DNA of 14,981 bases from an archaeon. GTDB lineage: Archaea; Micrarchaeota; Micrarchaeia; Anstonellales; Bilamarchaeaceae. The position numbers and the translations under genes are program-made. Each line of letters begins with the position of its first letter. The stretch's first letter is position 1. Location of the stretch: assembly GCA_020052325.1 (NCBI GenBank), contig JAGVPF010000175.1:1-14981 (forward strand), given 5' to 3'. The notes below the pieces were generated by a model. That model worked only from the letters and a program-made list of their open reading frames with translations. It was not told where the DNA came from and ran no database searches. Positions 1 to 8,159 of the stretch are shown here, piece after piece.

Positions 1-375
1 CGGCCAAAGAATTTCGACCGTATCTCCAATGCCATGCTCCTGCGGCTGGAAGGCCATGGCCTGGAAACCGGCCAGAAACTTACCCTTATCCATCTGGCAA
101 AGGGCTCCGTGATAGACCAGGGGGTGCCTTGGGGCGGCTCGAAGAAGCTGGTCGCTGACGTTCTCCGCATAATCAACGACCGGCGCAAGAGGGACGAAAG
201 GCCTCAAATGGACGAAAACGAACTCCGCGACGCCGTCCGCGCCTTGCTTAAAGGCGCAAGGAAAGAGCCGCTTGTCGAGGAGCTTTCGGATGCGCTTTCA
301 AACCTCCGTGAAGTGAAGCTCGGGGTTCGCAAGATGCCTCCCCCCCTTGATGAGGGCCTGAAAAAAATCGCATAG
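1..375 (+). CDS. C-terminal part of an unrecognised protein (5' truncated)
   Basis: The frame is open from the first base of the window and ends at TAG 373-375, so this is the tail of a longer gene (about 124 residues visible). An internal ATG at 34 is possible but nothing marks it as the start, and the codons before it read through without a stop. The product is hydrophilic and probably cytoplasmic. After a mixed alpha/beta-looking stretch (LRLEGHGLETGQKLTLIHLA) it becomes a charged helical tail rich in Arg, Lys and Glu, with no Cys, membrane segment or catalytic motif that I recognise. The spacer to the next gene is short (376-438) and carries that gene's candidate TATA box, so the two are probably transcribed separately. 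Function unknown. Confidence 0.6.
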   Translation, partial: RPKNFDRISNAMLLRLEGHGLETGQKLTLIHLAKGSVIDQGVPWGGSKKLVADVLRIINDRRKRDERPQMDENELRDAVRALLKGARKEPLVEELSDALSNLREVKLGVRKMPPPLDEGLKKIA

Positions 376-407
376 CCCGCATATTCTATCCTAATCGCGG
401 CATCGCG

Positions 408-415
408 TATTTTAT
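408..415 (+). promoter_or_regulatory. TATA box for the YkgJ-like gene
   Basis: TATTTTAT lies in the 63-bp spacer after the first gene. Its centre (411.5) is 27.5 bp before the GTG at 439, the spacing expected for an archaeal TATA box and a leaderless transcript. The longer TTG start at 421 would lie upstream of the predicted transcription start. Confidence 0.45.
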
Positions 416-438
416 CCTTATTGCGCCAATATCATCCC

Positions 439-957
439 GTGGCATCACCGATAAACCCCTGCTCAATCTGCGACGCGAACTGCTGTAAAAGCTACATCAT
501 CACAGCCACCGCGTTCGACATCCTGCGCGTCATTGAGGCTACTCAGCGTCCGCCCTCCGAATTCGCCACGCTGCATCAGGCGCGCCTCCTAGCATTCGAC
601 CCGGATACCACTTTGGACATGGAAGACGAATCCTGGATATACCTTCTCGGATTCAAGTCGCACCCGTGCGTTTTCCTGGAAAAAAACCAATGCAGCATCC
701 ATGGGCATGCCCCGCTTTCATGCAGGCGCTATCCCTTCCAGCTGGATGGCAAGCTTAACGCGCGTTTCTGCCCCCTCCTCCCGCAGCTCGCGTTCCGTCT
801 CAAAGGGGCTGACATAAGCGCTGCCCTGATGAAGGATGAGCTTGAAGCGTATAAAAAAATCGTGAAGGAATGGAACGTCAGGCCGGGGAAACTGTCAGAA
901 TGCCTGGATTTCCTGGTTGGAAAAGCGCGCGAGGCCCGCTCAAAGGGTCCCATTTAA
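439..957 (+). CDS. YkgJ-type Cys-cluster protein (putative zinc/iron-binding)
   Basis: This is a cytoplasmic protein of the YkgJ / CxxCxxxCC family, thought to bind Zn or an Fe-S cluster; the physiological role is unknown. Counted from the in-frame TTG at 421, the N-terminal cluster is C14-x2-C17-x3-C21-C22. A second set follows at C83, C91 (context QCSIH), C101 (SCRRYPF) and C117-P118, the usual CR.YPF...FCP signature. Length (172-178 aa) is normal. I prefer GTG 439 because a TATA box sits 27.5 bp upstream; TTG 421 adds six residues and cannot be excluded. It is convergent with the phosphoribosyltransferase gene, the two stop codons being one base apart. Family assignment is firm, function is not. 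Confidence 0.85.
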   Translation: MASPINPCSICDANCCKSYIITATAFDILRVIEATQRPPSEFATLHQARLLAFDPDTTLDMEDESWIYLLGFKSHPCVFLEKNQCSIHGHAPLSCRRYPFQLDGKLNARFCPLLPQLAFRLKGADISAALMKDELEAYKKIVKEWNVRPGKLSECLDFLVGKAREARSKGPI

Positions 958-958
958 C

Positions 959-1597
959 TTAGCGTTTTACCTGGTGGCACCTCTTGAGTATGGTTATCGC
1001 CTCCTCATCTTCGACCTGGCGAAAATCCTCATAGAACGAGCCGATGGCGAAGAACGCCTCGGGTTTCTCCAGGCAGATGGTCTCGTCCGCCTCAGCCGCG
1101 ATTCTTGCCACGCCATCCGGCGGGCCGACCGGCACGGCCACGACTATCTTCTTCGGCTTCTGCTTCCGTATCACATGGATTGCGGCGAGCATGGTGCTCC
1201 CGGTCGCTATGCCATCATCAATCAGAATCACAGTCTTGCCCTTCAATGCCGGTTTCGGGCGCTCGCCCCGGTAGCGGATATACCTCTCCTCCACGGCCGC
1301 AGCCAGCTTCCCCCGCTGGATTTCAATATACTCCGGCCTCACTTCCGCTGCAGCCCCGGCATTAATGAAATATTCGCCCTCAGGGCCCACAGCCCCAATC
1401 GCGTACTCTTCATTCAGGGGATGCGGTATCTTCTTTGTTATAATGATGTCCAGGGGGAGGCCGAGCTTCTCATGCAGGACCTCGCCTATCTGCAGCGCGC
1501 CCCTGGGGATTGCAAGGATAATCGTATTCTTCTTCCCCATATAACCCCCTAGTGCATCGGCAAGCGTCTTTCCGGCGTCATGGCGGTCCCGGAACAT
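959..1597 (-). CDS. Phosphoribosyltransferase, COG1926-type
   Basis: A 212-aa type I phosphoribosyltransferase fold. The PRPP-binding loop is clear: hydrophobic strand VILI followed by D127-D128-G-I-A-T132-G-S-T135. Upstream are the AIPRGALQIGEVL segment (about 29-41, PPi loop region) and the TKKIPHP...EYAIGAVG hood-like region (54-71) typical of the uncharacterised predicted phosphoribosyltransferases. The C-terminal YEDFRQVEDEEAI also matches that family. The substrate base is unknown; the family is not simply hypoxanthine or adenine salvage, and no purine gene is nearby. The ATG at 1597 is supported by a TATA box centred 25.5 bp upstream. The gene sits 20 bp after the membrane gene of the gyrase operon and may also receive read-through. 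Confidence 0.88.
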   Translation of the reverse strand: MFRDRHDAGKTLADALGGYMGKKNTIILAIPRGALQIGEVLHEKLGLPLDIIITKKIPHPLNEEYAIGAVGPEGEYFINAGAAAEVRPEYIEIQRGKLAAAVEERYIRYRGERPKPALKGKTVILIDDGIATGSTMLAAIHVIRKQKPKKIVVAVPVGPPDGVARIAAEADETICLEKPEAFFAIGSFYEDFRQVEDEEAITILKRCHQVKR

Positions 1598-1617
1598 GCG
1601 TTATTCGCTCATTCCGG

Positions 1618-2213
1618 CTATTTATTCCTGCCCCTGGCGGCTCTGCGTGCACTGCTATTTGGCCTAAATATCAACACATTCATTGTAAGGCTCAGGATGA
1701 ACACATAAACCGGATAGAGCGCTATCGTGAGCGTCCACTCACCAATAGCAATCAGGTTCAGCGAATTCGCGACTAGGAACATCGCCCAGGCCGCCCTGCT
1801 CTCGGTTTCCGGCCGCTTGTACGTCTTCAAAATGGTCGGAATTCCGCCAATGGCATCAACTGCTGTCGTCAGGTAAAGCGCGAATATGGGCTCGCTCGTA
1901 ACCGCCCAGATGGCAAGGCCAGCGCCCGCTCCAAGCAAGCACCCTTTATCCAGCCGGGTCCACTTCTCCTCGCCGTATTTGAAGGAAAGCGCGGTTACGG
2001 CCAGAATTCCTATTGCATATCCAATTGGCGTCCACGCAGTGTCCCGCGCCCCGGCCGACCAGTAGCTGGCGGCAATAATCAGCCCCATAACAGCCCAGAT
2101 TATCCATGTGGCCTTGTTGGGTTTCGTCTTATGGTTCAGGGTATCCAGTATGTACGGCACGAACGCCAGGAAGCCGATGATGCCGGCAAGAAGGCCGAGG
2201 AATCCTGCGGATA

Positions 2214-2217
<4 letters not shown>
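1618..2217 (-). CDS. Seven-helix SWEET/PQ-loop-like membrane protein
   Basis: A 199-aa integral membrane protein with about seven hydrophobic helices (roughly 4-24, 38-53, 64-79, 93-108, 110-130, 143-159 and 162-184) and a basic tail. There is an internal repeat: P21-x-I-L-x-T26 ... A36-x-W38 and P127-x-I-L-x-T132 ... A142-x-W144, with identical 17-residue spacing from Pro to Trp. A 3+1+3 helix layout with a Pro-containing motif in the first helix of each triple is the plan of SWEET and PQ-loop transporters, though the classical PQ is PY and PT here. A small-solute transporter is inferred; the substrate is unknown. Its ATG overlaps the gyrA stop (ATGA), and an AGGA six nt upstream may aid initiation, so it should be co-translated with gyrase. 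Confidence 0.7.
1619..1626 (-). promoter_or_regulatory. TATA box for the phosphoribosyltransferase gene
   Basis: On the minus strand this reads AATAAATA, centred (1622.5) 25.5 bp before the ATG at 1597, consistent with a leaderless transcript. It overlaps the last codons and stop codon of the preceding membrane-protein gene (stop 1618-1620), so the promoter is embedded in coding sequence. Confidence 0.5.
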
Positions 2218-4655
<2,438 letters not shown>

Positions 4656-4660
4656 GAGCG

Positions 4661-4667
4661 TCACCTT
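4661..4667 (-). promoter_or_regulatory. Ribosome binding site of gyrA
   Basis: Minus-strand AAGGTGA, five nt before the ATG at 4655. It overlaps the gyrB TAA (4668-4666), so a ribosome finishing gyrB is already at the gyrA site. It decides between the GTG at 4664 and the ATG at 4655. Confidence 0.6.
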
Positions 4668-6555
4668 AGATATCGAGGTTCTTCACCGCTGCCCCGTGTT
4701 GCTCGATGAATGCGCGCCGGGGCTCGACCAGGTCCCCCATGAGCAGGGTGAACAGCTCGTCGGCCAGTATGGCATCCTCGATGGTCACCCTCTTCAGCGT
4801 CCTCGTTTCGGGGTTCATAGTAGTATCCCAGAGCTGGTCCGGGTTCATCTCTCCAAGGCCCTTGTATCTCTGTATGCCGGCATCGCCCCCCAGCGATTTC
4901 AGCGTCTCGGCAAGCTGCGCATCCGTGTACACGTAATGAACGCTCTTGCTCTTCTGGACGCGGTATAGCGGGGGCTGGGCGATGTAGAGGTATCCCTTCT
5001 CGATAAGGTCCTTGAAATAGCGGTAGAACAGGGTCAGGATGAGGGTGCGTATGTGCGAGCCGTCCACGTCGGCGTCTGTCATGATGATGACCTTGTGGTA
5101 CCGGAGCTTCTTCATGTCGAAATCATCCTTGAACCCGGCCCCGAGCGAGAGCACGATGTTCCGAATCGCCTCGCTGTCGATGATTTTATGGATGGGGGCC
5201 TTCTCAACATTCAGGATTTTGCCGCGGAGGGGAAGAATGGCCTGAAAACGCCTGTCACGGGCCTGTTTTGATGAACCGCCGGCTGAATCGCCTTCCACGA
5301 AATATATCTCGCATTTGGCCGGGTCCTCCTCGGAGCAGTCGGCAAGCTTGCCCGGAAGCACGCTGCTTTCGAACACGTTCTTCCTGCGGATCAAATCCTT
5401 GGCCTTCTGCGCGGCTTCCCTCGCTTCCATGGAGTTGATGATTTTGGAGGATATGGTCTTCGCGATATGGGGATGCTCCTCGCAATATGTCTTGAACGCG
5501 TCATAGAACAGGCTGTCCACCGCGCCGCGGATTTCGCTGTTCCCGAGCTTCGTCTTGGTCTGGCCCTCGAACTGCGGCTCGGGCACCTTGATGCTGATGA
5601 TGGCTGTCAGGCCCTCTATGGCATCGTCGCCGGTTATCCTGTGCTCCTCCTTGACGAGCTTGGCCGATTTCGTATAATCGTTCACGGCCCGTGTCAGCGC
5701 TGTCCGGAACCCCACGACGTGCGTCCCGCCCTCGATTGTCTTGATGTCGTTGACGAAGCTGTAGATGCTGTCGCTGTAGCTGTCGGTGTACTGGAGCGCG
5801 ATTTCCACCTCCACATGGTCCGTCTTCTTGTTCAGGTAATAAGGCTCGTGGAGCTGGGTCCTGGCTTCGTTGATGTGCTTCACGAACTCGATTATGCCCC
5901 CCTCGTAGCAGAATTCCTCCTTCTTTTCGCTCCGCTCGTCCGAAAGCGATATCCGGAGGCCCTTGTTCAGGAAGGCGAGCTCCATCATGCGCTCGCGCAG
6001 GTAATCGTAATCGAACTCGATGGATGGGAATATCTGCGAGTCCGGCTTGAACGAGACGGTCGTCCCGCGCTCATCCGTGCGGCCCCCGACCTTGAAGGGC
6101 TCCCTCTGTTTCCCCCGGGCATACCCTATCGTATGGACCTTGCCGTCTCTCCGGACCTCGATGACCATCCATTCGGAAAGGCCGTTCACGACCCCCATGC
6201 CGACCCCGTGCAGGCCTCCTGAGACCTTGTAGGCTTTCTTGTCGAATTTGCCCCCTGCGTGCAGCGAGCTTGCGACCAGCTCAAGGCCGGATTTGCCAGA
6301 TGGGTGCATGTCGACCGGGATGCCCCTTCCGTCGTCCTTAATCCTGGCCGAGCCGTCTTTGAGCAGCTCCACCTGGATGCTCTTGCAGTGGCCTGCCAGG
6401 GCCTCATCGATGCTGTTATCCACTATCTCGTAGACCAGGTGATGGAGGCCCCGTTTTGCGGTGTCCCCGATGTACATTCCGGGCCTTTTCCGGACCCCGT
6501 CCAGGCCTGTCAGGACCTGTATTTCCTTCGCTGTGTATCCACCCTCTTCAGACAT
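4666..6555 (-). CDS. gyrB: DNA gyrase subunit B
   Basis: The ATPase and TOPRIM subunit of gyrase, 629 aa, a normal length for the short (non-proteobacterial) form. The GHKL ATPase domain shows E43 and N47 ([11 protein letters not shown]), D74-D75-G-R-G78, and the lid GGLHGVG (113-119). The transducer has QTKTKLGN (332-339), with K336 equivalent to the ATP-contacting Lys. The TOPRIM metal site is E421-G-D-S-A-G-G and D494-x-D496-x-D498. The C-terminal [10 protein letters not shown] (562-571) is also present. Y109 (AYKVSGG) matches the tyrosine that FicT toxins AMPylate in E. coli GyrB, notable because a Fic gene is divergent from it. Upstream is a 261-bp A/T-rich spacer. No good Shine-Dalgarno precedes the ATG. 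Confidence 0.98.
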   Translation of the reverse strand: MSEEGGYTAKEIQVLTGLDGVRKRPGMYIGDTAKRGLHHLVYEIVDNSIDEALAGHCKSIQVELLKDGSARIKDDGRGIPVDMHPSGKSGLELVASSLHAGGKFDKKAYKVSGGLHGVGMGVVNGLSEWMVIEVRRDGKVHTIGYARGKQREPFKVGGRTDERGTTVSFKPDSQIFPSIEFDYDYLRERMMELAFLNKGLRISLSDERSEKKEEFCYEGGIIEFVKHINEARTQLHEPYYLNKKTDHVEVEIALQYTDSYSDSIYSFVNDIKTIEGGTHVVGFRTALTRAVNDYTKSAKLVKEEHRITGDDAIEGLTAIISIKVPEPQFEGQTKTKLGNSEIRGAVDSLFYDAFKTYCEEHPHIAKTISSKIINSMEAREAAQKAKDLIRRKNVFESSVLPGKLADCSEEDPAKCEIYFVEGDSAGGSSKQARDRRFQAILPLRGKILNVEKAPIHKIIDSEAIRNIVLSLGAGFKDDFDMKKLRYHKVIIMTDADVDGSHIRTLILTLFYRYFKDLIEKGYLYIAQPPLYRVQKSKSVHYVYTDAQLAETLKSLGGDAGIQRYKGLGEMNPDQLWDTTMNPETRTLKRVTIEDAILADELFTLLMGDLVEPRRAFIEQHGAAVKNLDI

Positions 6556-6605
6556 ACAATAACCACTAGTTCCTTGATACGATTTTACGTCGTAGAAAAG
6601 TCAGT

Positions 6606-6613
6606 ATTTTTAA
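6606..6613 (-). promoter_or_regulatory. Candidate TATA box for the gyrBA operon
   Basis: Minus-strand TTAAAAAT centred at 6609.5 would start transcription near 6584 and leave a leader of about 29 nt before the gyrB ATG. A weaker TAAAAT at 6588-6583 is another option, about 30 bp from the ATG. An ACTAGT hexamer (6565-6570), also present at the core of the fic operator repeats, lies in this leader. The assignment is tentative. Confidence 0.3.
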
Positions 6614-6731
6614 CGAAACTATATTGTCTGGGAGGCTTTAAATTCGTATGGTTTTTGGCGGCATTGCACACTAATTATTGGGCATCCTCTTACTAGCCCG
6701 GGTGAATGTAGCTTAGATCCAGTTTCATACT

Positions 6732-6760
6732 AATGAGTACTAATGACTAGTGAATTAGTA
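6732..6760 (+). repeat. Operator-like direct repeat, copy 1 (upstream of the fic TATA box)
   Basis: This 29-bp sequence recurs at 6787-6815 with one mismatch (G6752 versus A6807). Reading from 6729 it is ACTAATGAGT, ACTAATGACT, then AGTGA and ATTAGT, that is two direct ACTAATGA half-sites 10 bp apart and one inverted half-site. It ends seven bp before the TATA box. Confidence 0.85.
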
Positions 6761-6766
6761 GATAGG

Positions 6767-6776
6767 TTTATAAAAA
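6767..6776 (+). promoter_or_regulatory. TATA box of the fic gene
   Basis: TTTATAAAAA is the best archaeal TATA match in the window, preceded by purine-rich GATAGG that could serve as the BRE. Transcription should begin near 6796-6798, inside repeat copy 2, leaving about 20-30 nt before the fic start. The element is bracketed by the two operator-like repeats. Confidence 0.7.
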
Positions 6777-6786
6777 CTCAACTACC

Positions 6787-6815
6787 AATGAGTACTAATG
6801 ACTAGTAAATTAGTA
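6787..6815 (+). repeat. Operator-like direct repeat, copy 2 (over the predicted transcription start)
   Basis: Second copy of the 29-bp repeat, 55 bp downstream of copy 1. Its first half-site is degenerate (ACCAATGAGT, 6784-6793), its second is perfect (ACTAATGACT, 6794-6803), and the inverted ATTAGT is at 6809-6814. It covers the predicted transcription start, so a protein bound here could block RNA polymerase. Confidence 0.85.
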
Positions 6816-6816
6816 T

Positions 6817-8148
6817 TTGGTGGTTCCCTTGCGGCTTCCTAACAAACCCCCAACCCAGATTCAAATCCAAGAGCTATTGCTAGCCAAACCCAGCATCAAT
6901 TTTGAAGAACTACGACCATATCTAGAAATTATCAATAATGATTATATGCACTGGGATGAGGTTGGAATTGATGGCCGGTTTAGCACTGTCGATCTCAAAC
7001 TACTATGGGCATTTATAGAGGTGAACCGGGCTTTTAGTGCTAGGAATATCAAATTGAACGGTATTGCTTTGCGCTATGTTCAAACCCCCTTTATAGAAAA
7101 AATGCTCCATGATTTAGACATGAGGATAGGTGGCAACATCAAACTGAAGGGTCAAATGCTTGAGCCACCCTTACAAAATAAATATCTGGTAAATTCCTTG
7201 ATGGAGGAGGCAATTGCTTCAAGCCAATTGGAAGGGGCCGCGACAAGTAGGATTGTTGCAAAGAAGATGTTAAGAGAAAATAGAAAACCCCAAACTCATT
7301 CAGAGAAGATGATTGTAAACAATTACCTTACTATGAGGTATATCAAAGAACACACCGCTCAAAATCAAGAATTAACCCCCGAATTGATTAAAGAAATTCA
7401 TAGGCAAATAACTAAAGATACGCTTGGAAATACGGAATTTGAAGGCATGTTTAGAACGGACAATGAGGTCAAGGTCTACGCACGAGATGATCCATTCCAA
7501 GTACTTCATAACCCCCCCGATTACGGTTTAATCGATGTGCTGATACGCCAAGTATGTAATTTCGTAAATACTGATTCTGATAGCTACTATCTTCACCCTT
7601 TTGTTAAGGCAATGGTACTGCATTACATGGTCGGGTACATCCATCCCTTCAACGATGGGAACGGTAGGACTGCGAGAGCACTATTCTATTGGTACCTAAT
7701 AACTCGGGGTTACGATTATCTAGAATATATCGCCGTATCCACCGCTATTAACAAGGCAAAAGGGCAGTATGCCCGGGCTTACCTTTTTACTGAAACAGAT
7801 AACAACGACATCACTTATTTTATAAAATTTAATCTACGGGCCCTGAATATTGCGGTAAAATCCTTCGAAACTTATGTTGCTAAAACGAGGGAAGAAAACA
7901 TCAAAATCTTTGATTCAATCCGGCACAACCCAAAATTAAACTTCCGCCAGGCTGATATACTCCTTAATATGAGTAAAAATGAACGGGCGCTTACTATAGT
8001 CGAGATGCAAAAAATATACAATACTGCTTATCAAACTGCAAGGGTCGATCTTCTTGATTTGGAAAAACAAGGATATTTACATAAAGTTTTTAGGGGAAAA
8101 CAATTTGTGTTTATTGTGAATAAAAAGAAATGTTTGGGGCTTGTATAG
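6817..8148 (+). CDS. Fic-family protein (putative AMP-transferase) with C-terminal winged helix
   Basis: Fic enzymes transfer AMP (or another phospho-moiety) from a nucleotide to a hydroxyl side chain. The active-site motif is complete: H276-P-F-N-D-G-N-G-R-T-A-R287. An inhibitory-helix motif (S/T)xxxE(G/N) is present N-terminal to it, S135-S-Q-L-E139-G140, which makes this an autoinhibited class II Fic whose Glu would block the ATP gamma-phosphate. The C-terminal 60 residues (about 376-435; LTIVEMQKIYNTAYQTARVD, then LLDLEKQGYLHK) form a winged helix-turn-helix, suggesting DNA binding. Starts are unclear: TTG 6817, GTG 6820, or TTG 6829, which has a GGTGG five nt upstream. The gene is visibly A/T-rich (one line sampled at 33% G+C against 58% in gyrA), suggesting recent transfer. 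Target unknown; GyrB is a candidate. Confidence 0.93.
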   Translation: MVVPLRLPNKPPTQIQIQELLLAKPSINFEELRPYLEIINNDYMHWDEVGIDGRFSTVDLKLLWAFIEVNRAFSARNIKLNGIALRYVQTPFIEKMLHDLDMRIGGNIKLKGQMLEPPLQNKYLVNSLMEEAIASSQLEGAATSRIVAKKMLRENRKPQTHSEKMIVNNYLTMRYIKEHTAQNQELTPELIKEIHRQITKDTLGNTEFEGMFRTDNEVKVYARDDPFQVLHNPPDYGLIDVLIRQVCNFVNTDSDSYYLHPFVKAMVLHYMVGYIHPFNDGNGRTARALFYWYLITRGYDYLEYIAVSTAINKAKGQYARAYLFTETDNNDITYFIKFNLRALNIAVKSFETYVAKTREENIKIFDSIRHNPKLNFRQADILLNMSKNERALTIVEMQKIYNTAYQTARVDLLDLEKQGYLHKVFRGKQFVFIVNKKKCLGLV

Positions 8149-8159
8149 CGAACAACTCG

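Larger units (their letters stand above)
6556..6816. other. 261-bp A/T-rich divergent control region between gyrB and fic
   Basis: The spacer holds candidate gyrB promoters at its left end and the fic promoter with its paired repeats at the right end. The middle (about 6620-6728) contains a TTTAAATT at 6637-6644, an isolated ACTAAT half-site at 6670-6675 and an ACTAG at 6692-6696. I see no tRNA, stable hairpin or credible gene there. Confidence 0.6.

Noticed and set aside
5467..6222. 251-codon + strand ORF opposite gyrB
   Set aside because: It is antisense to the GyrB ATPase and transducer domains, with a Leu/Val/Asp/Arg-rich translation typical of reverse-complement frames of conserved genes.
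6259..6696. 145-codon + strand ORF spanning the gyrB start into the spacer
   Set aside because: Most of it is antisense to gyrB, it has no promoter or RBS, and the non-overlapping part is short A/T-rich spacer without protein features.
6620..6730. Possible tRNA or other structured RNA in the gyrB-fic spacer
   Set aside because: I looked on both strands for a T-loop motif with pairing arms and found none; the sequence is explained as promoter spacer.
6733..6750. Five-codon ORF MSTND in each 29-bp repeat
   Set aside because: In both copies the ATG lies upstream of the predicted transcription start, so it would not be in the mRNA; the repeat structure accounts for the sequence.
6732..6815. A two-repeat mini-CRISPR (29-bp repeats, 26-bp spacer)
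   Set aside because: There are only two copies, the repeats are themselves made of short iterons, the spacer contains a strong TATA box correctly placed for fic, and no cas gene is present. An operator pair explains it better.
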